This document shows, in pieces, positions 5,580-13,846 of a stretch of DNA of 41,991 nt (position 1 is the stretch's first letter; each line of letters opens with the position of its first letter). Origin of the DNA: Clostridia bacterium. GTDB lineage: Bacteria; Bacillota; Clostridia; UBA1381. Made by a program: the position numbers and the translations under genes. Location: NCBI GenBank assembly GCA_900756545.1, contig CAAEKO010000007.1, positions 1 to 41,991 of the forward strand, in the 5' to 3' direction. The notes under the pieces were generated by a model, which saw only the letters and a program-made list of their open reading frames with translations, did no database searches and had not been told where the DNA came from.

Positions 5580-8213
5580 ATGGGAAAAAAGTATGTTTAT
5601 TTATTCTCTGAGGGCAATGGCTCTATGAGAGAACTGCTTGGCGGTAAGGGTGCAAACCTTGCTGAAATGACAAATCTCGGCATGCCGGTACCGCAGGGCT
5701 TTACAATTTCAACGGAGGCCTGCACACAGTATTATACTGACGGCGAGAAAATCAATGATGATATTCAGGCCGAAATCATGGAATATATCGGTAAAATGGA
5801 GGAGATCACCGGTAAAAAATTCGGTGACCTAAACAATCCGCTGTTGGTATCCGTTCGCTCCGGCGCACGGGCTTCCATGCCCGGCATGATGGATACCATC
5901 TTGAATTTGGGACTAAACGATGAGGTTGTAGAGGCTTTTGCAAAAAAGACAAACAACCGCAGGTTTGCATATGATTCGTATCGCCGTTTCATTCAAATGT
6001 ATTCAGATGTTGTTATGGAAGTTGGTAAAAAATATTTTGAACAACTGATTGACGAAATGAAGGAAAAGAAGGGCGTAACACTGGATACAGAGTTGGATGC
6101 TGACGATTTGAAGACGCTTGCAGAGCAGTTTAAAGCTGAGTATAAGGCCAAGATTGGCCAGGACTTCCCGTCTGATCCGAAGGAACAGTTGATGGGCGCC
6201 GTAAAGGCTGTATTCCGTTCATGGGACAACCCCCGTGCAATTTACTACAGAAGAATGAACGACATCCCCTCTAGTTGGGGTACGGCTGTAAACGTACAGC
6301 AGATGGTATTTGGTAATATGGGCGACACCTCCGGTACAGGCGTTGCGTTTACAAGAAACCCGGCAACTGGTGAAAAGAAGCTGTTTGGTGAATTCTTGAT
6401 GAATGCACAGGGCGAAGACGTTGTTGCAGGTGTGCGTACACCCCAGACAATAGACCAGCTGAAAGAGGTAATGCCGGAAGCGTATAACCAATTTGTTGAA
6501 ATTTGCGGCAAACTGGAAAAGCATTACCGTGATATGCAGGATATGGAATTCACAATCGAAGATAAAAAGCTATTTATGCTGCAGACCAGAAATGGTAAGC
6601 GCACAGCGGCGGCTGCTTTGAAGATTGCCTGCGATCTGGTTGATGAGGGTATGATTACAGAAAAAGAAGCGGTATGCATGATTGATCCCAAGCAGCTGGA
6701 TGCTTTGCTGCATCCGCAGTTTGAGGCTGCTGCACTGAAGGCCGCAAAGCCAGTTGCACAAGCCTTGGCCGCATCTCCCGGTGCTGCCTGCGGTAAGGTG
6801 GTATTTACGGCAGAAGACGCTACAGAATGGGCAAAGCGGGGCGAAAAAGTCGTTCTTGTCCGTCTGGAAACCTCTCCGGAAGATATTGAGGGTATGCACT
6901 ACTCTCAGGGTATCCTGACTGTACGCGGCGGAATGACCTCTCACGCGGCTGTTGTTGCCCGCGGTATGGGTACTTGCTGCGTATCTGGCTGCGGCGAGAT
7001 TAAAATGGATGAAGACAATAAGCAGTTTGAACTGGCTGGCCGGACATACAAAGAAGGAGATTGGATTTCTTTGGATGGTTCTACTGGTAACATTTACGGA
7101 GAAGCAATCCCGACGGTAGAAGCTTCTATCGGCGGTGAATTCAAGCGGATTATGGATTGGGCGGACAAATACCGTGAGATGGAGGTTCGCACCAATGCAG
7201 ATACACCAAAGGATGCGAAACAAGCTGCAAGCTTTGGCGCACAGGGCATTGGTCTTTGCCGTACAGAGCATATGTTCTTTGAGGTTGACAGAATTGCGGC
7301 GATCCGTGAAATGATCTGCTCTGATACTGTTGAACAGCGTGAAGCCGCTCTGGCTAAACTGGAGCCTATGCAGCAGGGTGACTTTGAGCAGCTGTATGAG
7401 GCAATGGAAGGCAAGCACGTGAATATTCGGTTCCTGGATCCTCCTCTGCACGAGTTTGTTCCTACTGAGGAAAAAGATATTGAACTGCTGGCAAAAACAC
7501 AGGGTAAGACGGTAGAGGACATCAAGGCGATCATTGCTTCTCTGCATGAGTTCAACCCGATGATGGGTCACAGAGGCTGCCGTCTGGCGGTAACTTATCC
7601 GGAAATTGCGGCTATGCAAACAAGAGCTGTTATCAAGGCTGCGATTAATGTTTCTAAGAAGCATCCGGAGTGGAATATCGTTCCGGAAATTATGATCCCG
7701 CTGGTGGGAGAAGTAAAGGAATTGGCATTTGTAAAGAAGGTTGTTGTGGATACAGCGAACGCTGAAATTGAAAAGGCTGGCTCTAACCTGAAATATAAGG
7801 TTGGCACAATGATCGAAATTCCGAGAGCTGCTCTGATGGCTGATGAAATTGCAAAGGAAGCTGAGTTCTTCTCATTTGGTACAAATGACCTGACACAGAT
7901 GACCTTTGGTTTCTCCCGTGATGACGCTGGCAAGTTCTTAGGCGCATACTATGACAATAAGATCTATGAATCTGATCCGTTTGCAAGACTGGATCAGGCT
8001 GGTGTAGGCAAGCTGGTGAAGATGGCGGCTGAGGCTGGCAAAGCAACGCGGCCGGACATTACACTGGGAATCTGCGGAGAGCATGGCGGCGACCCGTCAA
8101 CAGTAGAGTTTTGTCATAACGTTGGCTTGACTTATGTTTCCTGTTCACCGTTCCGTGTGCCGATCGCGAGACTGGCTGCGGCACAGGCTGCCATTAAAAA
8201 CCCGAGAAACTAA
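5580..8213 (+). CDS. ppdK: Pyruvate, phosphate dikinase
   Basis: PPDK interconverts pyruvate + ATP + Pi and phosphoenolpyruvate + AMP + PPi; in anaerobes it can replace pyruvate kinase or feed gluconeogenesis. The 877-residue length matches the family. Visible parts: the ATP-grasp domain (GGKGANLAEMTNLGMPVPQGFTIS; SVRSGARASMPGMMDTILNLG at ~95-115), the phosphohistidine loop GGMTSHAAVVARGMG with H455, and the PEP-binding barrel with FGTNDLTQM and the C-terminal CGEHGGDP containing catalytic C832. These positions match the well-studied Clostridium symbiosum enzyme (H455, C831). AGGAGG at 5568-5573 precedes the ATG. It is monocistronic, with its own promoter and terminator. No PPDK regulatory protein gene is nearby. 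Confidence 0.97.
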   Translation: MGKKYVYLFSEGNGSMRELLGGKGANLAEMTNLGMPVPQGFTISTEACTQYYTDGEKINDDIQAEIMEYIGKMEEITGKKFGDLNNPLLVSVRSGARASMPGMMDTILNLGLNDEVVEAFAKKTNNRRFAYDSYRRFIQMYSDVVMEVGKKYFEQLIDEMKEKKGVTLDTELDADDLKTLAEQFKAEYKAKIGQDFPSDPKEQLMGAVKAVFRSWDNPRAIYYRRMNDIPSSWGTAVNVQQMVFGNMGDTSGTGVAFTRNPATGEKKLFGEFLMNAQGEDVVAGVRTPQTIDQLKEVMPEAYNQFVEICGKLEKHYRDMQDMEFTIEDKKLFMLQTRNGKRTAAAALKIACDLVDEGMITEKEAVCMIDPKQLDALLHPQFEAAALKAAKPVAQALAASPGAACGKVVFTAEDATEWAKRGEKVVLVRLETSPEDIEGMHYSQGILTVRGGMTSHAAVVARGMGTCCVSGCGEIKMDEDNKQFELAGRTYKEGDWISLDGSTGNIYGEAIPTVEASIGGEFKRIMDWADKYREMEVRTNADTPKDAKQAASFGAQGIGLCRTEHMFFEVDRIAAIREMICSDTVEQREAALAKLEPMQQGDFEQLYEAMEGKHVNIRFLDPPLHEFVPTEEKDIELLAKTQGKTVEDIKAIIASLHEFNPMMGHRGCRLAVTYPEIAAMQTRAVIKAAINVSKKHPEWNIVPEIMIPLVGEVKELAFVKKVVVDTANAEIEKAGSNLKYKVGTMIEIPRAALMADEIAKEAEFFSFGTNDLTQMTFGFSRDDAGKFLGAYYDNKIYESDPFARLDQAGVGKLVKMAAEAGKATRPDITLGICGEHGGDPSTVEFCHNVGLTYVSCSPFRVPIARLAAAQAAIKNPRN

Positions 8214-8228
8214 TCTTAAAATAGTTCC

Positions 8229-8264
8229 AAGCCCTGGTTAAATGCCGGGGCTTCTTTTTTCTTT
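8229..8264 (+). terminator. Intrinsic terminator after ppdK
   Basis: Nine-bp stem AAGCCCTGG (8229-8237) / CCGGGGCTT (8245-8253) with one T-G pair, 7-nt loop, then CTTTTTTCTTT. Confidence 0.88.
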
Positions 8265-8393
8265 ATAATAAGAGTAAACAACAATTTAATGCGCTAGAAA
8301 ACGCAAATGCATAAATAAAACGTTATCCTTCTCTATTCAACGCGGGGGTGCGCCAATAGGTGCTTTTGTTCTTGAAATAATTCTATGAATTTC

Positions 8394-8425
8394 AAAACAG
8401 TCGGATGAACACATCCGGCTGTTTT
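8394..8425 (+). terminator. Strong hairpin directly upstream of dpaA
   Basis: Fourteen-bp stem 8394-8407 / 8412-8425 with a 4-nt loop (AACA) and a T-tract on both strands (AAAACAG ... CTGTTTT). It is terminator-like in form and ends 20 nt before the dpaA ribosome site. The rest of the 248-nt gap 8214-8461 holds the ppdK terminator and an AT-rich stretch (8265-8393) in which I see no gene and no convincing promoter. Confidence 0.6.
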
Positions 8426-8461
8426 ATCATATTATATAAAAAAAGAAGGAGGTTATGCTGG

Positions 8462-9328
8462 ATGAAAAAAGAAGTTTCGGTCATCGGCGGGGATTTGCGC
8501 CAGCTGACGCTGGCCCGGCGCCTGGCAGAGGACGGATTCGATGTAAAGATATTTGGATTTGACAAAGATTTGCCCGGAACTATGCCCCAAAAAGCAGAAT
8601 CCTGCGGGGAAGCCGCTGGTAGGCAAATGATAATACTGCCCATACCGGTTAGTTCCGATAATGAAAATATAAACGCGCCATTTGCGAAGCAGACAATACA
8701 TATAGATCAGCTAATCAGCGAAATTGCGGTGCATACTCTGGTATTTGCCGGAAAGCCATCAGCAGCCGTAAAAGCAAAGTTCAGTCAAAAGAATATCACG
8801 CTCCATGATTATTTTGATAGGGAAGAGCTTATGGTCAAAAATGCGATTGCCACAGTAGAAGGTGCGGTAGAAATTGCGATTGCCGAAACACCCAAAACGA
8901 TTTATAACAGCCGGTGTCTTGTTTTGGGGTATGGCAGAATTGGCAAACTTTTAAGCCGAACTCTACAGGGGCTGGGAGCGCATGTTAGCGTATCGGCGCG
9001 AAAATGCTCTGATTTTGCGTGGATTGAGGCAAATGGATATAAAGTTTTGAAAACAGGCGCATTAATAAACAATATTGGCGGATATGACATCATCTTCAAT
9101 ACTATCCCGGCAATGGTTCTTGACAGGGAGGTATTATCCAATATAGATTCGGAAACCCTGGTTATTGATTTGGCATCAAAGCCTGGTGGGGTGGATTTTT
9201 CTATGGCAAAGGAAATGGGCCTAAAGGTGATCTGGGCTCTGAGTTTGCCGGGAAAAGTGGCGCCCATTACCTCGGGGGAAATAATTAAGGACACAATTTT
9301 AAATATGCTAAGTGAATTGGAGGTGTAG
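8462..9328 (+). CDS. dpaA: Dipicolinate synthase subunit A
   Basis: DpaA (SpoVFA) and DpaB make dipicolinic acid from a lysine-pathway intermediate (4-hydroxy-tetrahydrodipicolinate) in the mother cell; the product is stored in the spore core. The 288-residue protein has an N-terminal dipicolinate-synthase domain (VSVIGGDLRQLTLARRLAEDG) and a Rossmann fold with CLVLGYGRIGKLLSRTLQ at about residues 154-171, as in related NAD(P)-binding proteins. ATG 8462 follows AAGGAGG at 8446-8452; an in-frame ATG at 8405 lies inside the hairpin and is rejected. dpaB starts 3 nt after its stop. Many clostridia lack this pair and use other genes, so its presence is informative about lineage. Confidence 0.95.
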   Translation: MKKEVSVIGGDLRQLTLARRLAEDGFDVKIFGFDKDLPGTMPQKAESCGEAAGRQMIILPIPVSSDNENINAPFAKQTIHIDQLISEIAVHTLVFAGKPSAAVKAKFSQKNITLHDYFDREELMVKNAIATVEGAVEIAIAETPKTIYNSRCLVLGYGRIGKLLSRTLQGLGAHVSVSARKCSDFAWIEANGYKVLKTGALINNIGGYDIIFNTIPAMVLDREVLSNIDSETLVIDLASKPGGVDFSMAKEMGLKVIWALSLPGKVAPITSGEIIKDTILNMLSELEV

Positions 9329-9331
9329 GCG

Positions 9332-9910
9332 ATGGATTTTCTAGGTAAAACAATCGGATTTGCGATTACAGGCTCATTTTGTACCTTCGCGAAAGTTATA
9401 CCACAGGTCAGGGTGTTGGTAGAAAATGGAGCCAATGTAATTCCAATTATGAGTGAGGCGGCATATTCTACGAATACGCGTTTTGGTACGGCGGAGAGCT
9501 TCCGGGAACAGCTTAAACAAATTACTGGTAACGAAATTATAAAATCTGTAAAAGAAGCAGAGCCTATTGGGCCAAAAAGCTTTTTAGATATGTTGATTAT
9601 TGCGCCATGTACAGGAAATTCTCTGGCAAAGCTGGCAAACGGAATTGCAGATAGCTCCGTAACTATGGCGGCAAAGGCACATCTGCGGAATCAAAAACCG
9701 TTAGTGCTGGCGGTTTCTACCAATGACGGTCTTGGTAACGCGGCAAAAAATATAGGCATGCTTTTAAACTATAAACATATTTATTTTATACCATTTCGGC
9801 AGGACGACTGCATTAAAAAACCCAACTCATTAGTAGCGGATATGGAGAAAATAAAGGAGACCGCAGAAGCGGCACTGGAGGGAAGACAATTACAGCCAAT
9901 ATTGTGCTGA
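9332..9910 (+). CDS. dpaB: Dipicolinate synthase subunit B (flavoprotein family)
   Basis: This is the second subunit of dipicolinate synthase (SpoVFB), a flavoprotein of the HFCD type. The 192-residue protein shows the family N-terminus GKTIGFAITGSFCTFAKVIP and the flavin-binding block DMLIIAPCTGNSLAKLANGIADSSVTMAAKAHLR (residues ~87-120), then the motif NDGLGNAAKNIG. It is translationally adjacent to dpaA (TAG, 3 nt, ATG), with GGAGGTG at 9319-9325 inside the end of dpaA. Expression late in sporulation is expected from the family, but I could not point to a sigma-K promoter. Confidence 0.95.
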   Translation: MDFLGKTIGFAITGSFCTFAKVIPQVRVLVENGANVIPIMSEAAYSTNTRFGTAESFREQLKQITGNEIIKSVKEAEPIGPKSFLDMLIIAPCTGNSLAKLANGIADSSVTMAAKAHLRNQKPLVLAVSTNDGLGNAAKNIGMLLNYKHIYFIPFRQDDCIKKPNSLVADMEKIKETAEAALEGRQLQPILC

Positions 9911-9943
9911 TTATATAAATTTTTTTTGGATGCGCATCAGCCA

Positions 9944-9977
9944 AAAGGCCGCCCGGGTTAAGACTCGGGCGGCCTTT
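9944..9977 (+). terminator. Intrinsic terminator after dpaAB
   Basis: Fourteen-bp GC-rich stem 9944-9957 / 9964-9977 (AAAGGCCGCCCG against CGGGCGGCCTTT, plus two inner pairs) with a 6-nt loop. The T-run is short (3 nt), but the stem is very stable. Confidence 0.75.
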
Positions 9978-10005
9978 GCTATTGGGGGATACCAGAAATT
10001 GTGCA

Positions 10006-10034
10006 TTGAAATAGTATAAATTACATGGTATAAT
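10006..10034 (+). promoter_or_regulatory. Sigma-A-like promoter of the SleB-type hydrolase gene
   Basis: TTGAAA at 10006-10011, 17-nt spacer, TATAAT at 10029-10034, 42 bp before the start codon. The form is vegetative rather than forespore-type. Confidence 0.8.
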
Positions 10035-10075
10035 TGGGGCGTAAGTTTTAAGAACTTGCAGAAAGAGGTGCAGAC

Positions 10076-10900
10076 ATGAGATACATGAAATTTTTATTTT
10101 GTATCGCTGCATGTTTAGGATTATCTATACATGCAAATGCCGAAACCCCAATTGATATTACAGTAAACGGAACTTATATTCAGGTGGATTCGGCGCCGGT
10201 CATTGAAAATGGCAGGACACTTGTCCCAGTAAGATCAGTCAGCAATGCGCTGGTTTTTGACGATGTAACTTGGGACGGAACAGCAAAAAAAGTGACGGTG
10301 TCGGGAAACGGCACGGAAATCACGCTGAAAATCGGCGAAAAAACAGCTATTGTGAATGGAAAAAAACAGCAGATGGACACAGCAGCAAAGATTATTAATG
10401 ACAGGACATATGTTCCCATTCGGTTCGTATCCGAAGCGATGGGGGCGGATGTGGACTGGAATCACAAGCTGTACACCGTAGAGATCGTCAAAAAGGACAT
10501 CAGCGTACCAGCGCACGCGGTGAATACGGACTATACCAGGGATGACCTGGACTGGCTGGCGAAAATAGTTCATGCAGAAGCACAGGGCGAAAGCTTAGAA
10601 GGCAAAGTAGCGGTAGCGAATGTTATTTTAAACCGAATCGAAAGTAAGGAGTTCCCGAATTCTGTGTATGAAGTTGTTTTTGACCGAAAATACGGCGTTC
10701 AGTTTACCCCGGTAGTCAACGGCGCGATTTACAATAATCCCGCCCAAGAAAGCTATAAGGCGGCAAAGCAAGCGCTGTATGGTAAAGATGCGGCTGGGAA
10801 AAGCCTATATTTTTGCAATCCGCGTACATCAAGCAGCTCCTGGATTATCAGGAACAGGCCGTTTTATAAAAGCATTGGAAATCATGATTTTTTCCTTTAA
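10076..10900 (+). CDS. Secreted cell wall hydrolase (SleB/Hydrolase_2) with copper-amine-oxidase-N-like domain
   Basis: A 274-residue exported protein. Residues 1-22 form a signal peptide (KFLFCIAACLGLSIHANA). Residues ~25-142 are two halves of the copper amine oxidase N-terminal-like domain common in clostridial surface proteins (GRTLVPVRSVSNAL; DRTYVPIRFVSEAMGADVDW). Residues ~158-272 are a SleB-type domain with LAKIVHAEAQGESLEGKVAVANVILNRI; the Glu in HAEAQGE is the expected catalytic acid. SleB-family enzymes are lytic transglycosylases of spore cortex, but family members also act on vegetative walls (CwlJ/SleB group). The vegetative-looking promoter leaves the timing open. GAGGTG at 10065-10070 precedes ATG 10076. 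Confidence 0.88.
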   Translation: MRYMKFLFCIAACLGLSIHANAETPIDITVNGTYIQVDSAPVIENGRTLVPVRSVSNALVFDDVTWDGTAKKVTVSGNGTEITLKIGEKTAIVNGKKQQMDTAAKIINDRTYVPIRFVSEAMGADVDWNHKLYTVEIVKKDISVPAHAVNTDYTRDDLDWLAKIVHAEAQGESLEGKVAVANVILNRIESKEFPNSVYEVVFDRKYGVQFTPVVNGAIYNNPAQESYKAAKQALYGKDAAGKSLYFCNPRTSSSSWIIRNRPFYKSIGNHDFFL

Positions 10901-10943
10901 AAAGGAGAATTATACAGGGAAATTATGAGATTTGTAGATTTTA

Positions 10944-10989
10944 AGAATAAAAAATGTTTCCTGATTCTTCAGGAAACATTTTTTATTCT
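10944..10989. terminator. Bidirectional terminator between convergent genes
   Basis: Perfect 21-bp inverted repeat 10944-10964 / 10969-10989 with a 4-nt loop, carrying A-runs and T-runs so that it can terminate transcription from both the SleB-type gene (+) and the NSS transporter gene (-). The 65 nt between it and the transporter stop codon hold nothing I recognise. Confidence 0.9.
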
Positions 10990-11054
10990 ATGGTATAACA
11001 TCAAGAAGCTCTCTGCATTGATGGCATTGCTGTCTCTTCACCCGTAAGTGTCGC

Positions 11055-12437
11055 TCAGCCAAATACATTGGGAAGAAATTTTGCAATATAGCCCTGAACA
11101 AATATAAACAGTATAATCAAGGGTAAAATATAGGCTGCATATATTCGTACGCCGTTCGGAAACCGCAGCCCTTTTCCGGTATTAGCTTCCTCGCGGAAAT
11201 TTTTCCAGCCCCAGCCCCACCGGCGGGTACAAAACAGAAGATAAACCAGAGAACCCAGCGGCAGGATGTTATTACTGATGATGAAATCCTCCAAATCCAT
11301 GATGGTACTGCCCGTGCCTAAGGGTTGAATACCGCTAAGTACATTAAAGCCCAATACACAAGGCATAGACAGCAGCAAAATCAAGATCCAGTTAATCAGT
11401 ACAGTCTTCCGGCGACTCCATTTTTTTAAATCTATCCAGCAGGAAATCAGATTTTCAAACACGGCAATAACCGTGGACAGCGCCGCAAAAAGAAGAAAAA
11501 TAAAGAACAGGGAGCCCCAGACCCGACCGCCCGCCATGGCGGCAAAGACGTTGGGCAGAGTGACAAAGATCAGGTTTGGGCCGCTGCCAGGGCTTATTCC
11601 GAAGGTAAAGCAGGCCGGAAAAATTATGAGTCCAGCAATCAATGCTACGCCGGTATCCAGAAGGGTAATCCGTACAGCTTCGCTGGTAAGAGAGTGAGTC
11701 TTTTCAATATAACTGCCGAAGATGGCGATAGAACCCATGCCAATACTTAGGGTAAAAAATGCCTGCCCCATTGCGTCAAATATAGCGTTGAAGAGGCCGT
11801 CCTCCGACAGCTTTCCGAAATCCGGGGAAAGGTAGAACCGGAGACCTTCGCCGGAGCCTGGAAGGGTGAGGGAATGCACTGCCAAAACGGCCATAATAGC
11901 CAAAAGGCAAAGCATCATCAGCTTTGTGATTTTTTCTACACCATTTTTCAAGCCGAAGGAGCAGACGGCAAAGCACGCGGTAACGATAACCACCATAGCT
12001 ACGGTCATGGTGACAGGGCTGTTCTGCATATTTTCAAAAACACCTGAGATTTGCGCTGTATCCAATCCGGAGAATTCACCAGCCAACATTTTTTTACAGT
12101 ATAACAGCATCCAGCCGCCGATTGTAGTGTAGAACATCATGAGGAGATAATTACCAGCAATAGCTGTATATTTGTGTAAATGGAATTTTGAGCCCTTTGG
12201 CTCCAGTCTGTCAAAGGAGGTCGCGATACTTTGCTGGCTGGCCCGGCCTACAGCAAGCTCCATGACCATAATGGGAAGTCCTAAAAGCAACAAAAAAACA
12301 AGATATAGCAAAACAAACGCCGCGCCGCCGTATTTCCCTGTTATATATGGGAAACGCCAAACGTTTCCCAGGCCGATAGCGCAGCCCGCTGAAATCAGCA
12401 GAAAGCCCAGCCTGGACGAGAATTTCTCGCGTTCCAT
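11055..12437 (-). CDS. Sodium-dependent transporter, neurotransmitter:sodium symporter (NSS) family
   Basis: NSS proteins import amino acids or related solutes with Na+ across the cytoplasmic membrane (LeuT fold). The 460-residue protein is all hydrophobic helices (about 11-12) and has the family's first-helix signature GCAIGLGNVWRFPYITGKYG (residues 18-37), where the unwound helix binds Na+ and substrate. Later family blocks include SIGMGSIAIFGSY and SLFFIFLLFAALSTVIAVFEN. The substrate cannot be deduced; bacterial relatives carry Trp, Tyr or Leu. The start ATG (12437) is preceded by AAAGGCGG on the minus strand. It is divergent from the riboswitch-OadB unit, so two sodium-linked systems share this 270-bp control region. 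Confidence 0.93.
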   Translation of the reverse strand: MEREKFSSRLGFLLISAGCAIGLGNVWRFPYITGKYGGAAFVLLYLVFLLLLGLPIMVMELAVGRASQQSIATSFDRLEPKGSKFHLHKYTAIAGNYLLMMFYTTIGGWMLLYCKKMLAGEFSGLDTAQISGVFENMQNSPVTMTVAMVVIVTACFAVCSFGLKNGVEKITKLMMLCLLAIMAVLAVHSLTLPGSGEGLRFYLSPDFGKLSEDGLFNAIFDAMGQAFFTLSIGMGSIAIFGSYIEKTHSLTSEAVRITLLDTGVALIAGLIIFPACFTFGISPGSGPNLIFVTLPNVFAAMAGGRVWGSLFFIFLLFAALSTVIAVFENLISCWIDLKKWSRRKTVLINWILILLLSMPCVLGFNVLSGIQPLGTGSTIMDLEDFIISNNILPLGSLVYLLFCTRRWGWGWKNFREEANTGKGLRFPNGVRIYAAYILPLIILFIFVQGYIAKFLPNVFG

Positions 12438-12470
12438 AATAATCCGCCTTTCTTAAAGCAATATGTCCGT

Positions 12471-12499
12471 ATTGTATCATATTTCCCATGATTATGCAA
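12471..12499 (-). promoter_or_regulatory. Sigma-A promoter of the NSS transporter
   Basis: On the minus strand, TTGCAT (complement of 12494-12499), 17-nt spacer, TACAAT (complement of 12471-12476), 34 bp upstream of the start codon. Confidence 0.75.
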
Positions 12500-12524
12500 G
12501 TTTATGTTTTATTTTTGAAAAGGA

Positions 12525-12553
12525 TTGACATTTTTTCCGGAGTCTGTTATAAT
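12525..12553 (+). promoter_or_regulatory. Sigma-A promoter of the riboswitch-oadB unit
   Basis: Perfect consensus: TTGACA at 12525-12530, 17-nt spacer, TATAAT at 12548-12553. Transcription would begin at about 12560, immediately before the aptamer. Confidence 0.93.
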
Positions 12554-12562
12554 AATTTTAAT

Positions 12563-12648
12563 AAAAGGGAGTAGCTGGCGGCAAAGCCGTAGCATGCAGC
12601 GTCAATACGGCCTTAAAGCCCGTGCATTCTATAGACAGCAAGACTTTT
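12563..12648 (+). ncRNA. yybP-ykoY family (Mn2+) riboswitch aptamer
   Basis: The conserved elements of this class occur in order. They are the 5' strand AAAAGGGAGTAGC (12563-12575), a short hairpin CGGC-AAA-GCCG (12579-12589), a second arm opened by ATGCA (12594-12598) with the conserved GCGTCAATACGG (12599-12610) and closed by CCGTGCAT (12620-12627), and the 3' strand AGACAGCAAGAC plus CTTTT (12633-12648). AAAAG at 12563-12567 pairs with CTTTT at 12644-12648 to form P1. The same blocks (GGAGTAGC, GTCAAT, AGCAAGAC) are in the structurally solved Lactococcus Mn2+ riboswitch as I remember it. The family senses Mn2+ and usually turns expression on. The identification rests on motif matching, not on a covariance search. 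Confidence 0.85.
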
Positions 12649-12676
12649 ACAGTGTACACTGTAAAAGTCTTTTTTG
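12640..12676 (+). terminator. Riboswitch expression platform: intrinsic terminator
   Basis: A perfect 32-nt palindrome (12640-12671, arms AAGACTTTTACAGT / ACTGTAAAAGTCTT, GTAC loop) followed by a T-run to 12675. Its left arm contains the 3' strand of aptamer helix P1 (12644-12648), so ligand-stabilised P1 and the terminator are mutually exclusive. This is the layout of a transcriptional ON switch. Confidence 0.9.
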
Positions 12677-12706
12677 TTTGCCGCGCTCAGAAAGGAAGAG
12701 AAAAGT

Positions 12707-13828
12707 ATGGAAGTGATTTTTGAAAATTTATTGAATCTACAATGGCAGCAGGTCGTGATGTGGATAATCGGTGCGGTGCTGATTTATCTGGCAATCAAGA
12801 AAGACATGGAGCCGACAATCCTGCTGCCTATGGGCTTTGGCGCGATCCTGGTAAATTTGCCATTATCCGGGGCGGTAACGCAGGTGATTGAGGGGGCAAA
12901 GGAAATCGGTGTGATTGATACGCTGTTTGACGCTGGTATCGCAACGGAGCTTTTTCCGCTTCTGCTGTTTATCGGAATCGGCGCCATGATAGATTTTACG
13001 CCGCTTCTGTCAAATCCAAAAATGATATTTTTTGGAGCGGCGGCCCAGTTTGGCATTTTCTTTACCTTCAGTGTGGCAATCCTGCTGGGCTTTGATGTGA
13101 AGGATGCGGCGTCGATCGGCATCATCGGTGCGGCAGACGGACCAACGTCTATTTTTGTGGCGAATTATTTCAATTCTAATTACATCGGGCCTATCATTGT
13201 GGCGGCATATTCCTATATGGCTCTTGTACCCATTATTCAGCCTTTTGTGATTAAACGGATCACGACAAAAAAGGAACGTATGATTCGAATGGAGTATGAA
13301 ACCAAGCAGGTTTCCAAAACAGCAAAAATTCTGTTTCCAATTATCATCACTGTAATCGCGGGCGTATTTGCGCCGAGGTCTGTTGCGCTTGTGGGCTTTT
13401 TGATGTTTGGTAACCTGATCCGGGAATGCGGCGTATTGCGCGGGCTTTCTGAAACTGCCCAGAAGGAGCTTGCGAATTTGGTAACACTGCTTTTAGGGAT
13501 TACAGTGGCGACAAAGATGCAGGCACAGAATTTCCTGGCAGTCAATACGCTTTTGATTTTAGGCCTGGGGCTGGTGGCGTTTATATTTGATACTGTAGGC
13601 GGCGTTTTATTCGCTAAGCTTTTGAATCTATTTTCAAAGCGGAAGGTTAATCCTATGATAGGTGCGGCTGGAATTTCCGCGTTTCCGATGTCTGCTCGGG
13701 TGATCCACAAGCTGGGACAGGAGCAAGATAAGCAGAACTTTCTGCTTATGCATGCTGTCAGCGCCAACGTAGCAGGGCAGATCGCATCTGTCATTGCCGG
13801 CGGGCTGATTATTAGCTTATTGTCATAA
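12707..13828 (+). CDS. Orphan Na+-translocating decarboxylase beta subunit (OadB/GcdB/MmdB family)
   Basis: In oxaloacetate, glutaconyl-CoA and methylmalonyl-CoA decarboxylases the beta subunit decarboxylates carboxybiotin and pumps Na+ out of the cell. This 373-residue membrane protein has the family length and signatures: IGIIGAADGPTSIFVANYF (D144 corresponds to the Na+-binding Asp203 of Klebsiella OadB), KVNPMIGAAGISAFPMSARV and NFLLMHAVSANVAGQI. ATG 12707 follows AAAGGAAG at 12691-12698; an in-frame ATG at 12674 lies within the terminator T-run. No carboxyltransferase (alpha) or biotin carrier gene is in the window. A 39-residue OadG-like gene follows after 18 nt. The Mn2+-type riboswitch upstream is unexpected for this family. 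Function in this context is inferred only as cation transport. Confidence 0.92.
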   Translation: MEVIFENLLNLQWQQVVMWIIGAVLIYLAIKKDMEPTILLPMGFGAILVNLPLSGAVTQVIEGAKEIGVIDTLFDAGIATELFPLLLFIGIGAMIDFTPLLSNPKMIFFGAAAQFGIFFTFSVAILLGFDVKDAASIGIIGAADGPTSIFVANYFNSNYIGPIIVAAYSYMALVPIIQPFVIKRITTKKERMIRMEYETKQVSKTAKILFPIIITVIAGVFAPRSVALVGFLMFGNLIRECGVLRGLSETAQKELANLVTLLLGITVATKMQAQNFLAVNTLLILGLGLVAFIFDTVGGVLFAKLLNLFSKRKVNPMIGAAGISAFPMSARVIHKLGQEQDKQNFLLMHAVSANVAGQIASVIAGGLIISLLS

Positions 13829-13846
13829 AGAAAGGAAGGTTATATT

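Noticed and set aside
6570..7664. 364-codon open frame on the minus strand
   Set aside because: It lies wholly antisense to ppdK, has no ribosome site or recognisable protein features, and arises from codon use of the real gene.
12563..12648. Alternative reading of the leader as a Na+ or Li+ riboswitch, suggested by the sodium-pump gene
   Set aside because: The conserved blocks GGAGTAGC, GTCAAT and AGCAAGAC fit the yybP-ykoY class; I could not match it to the Na+ or Li+ aptamers, though only a covariance search would settle it.
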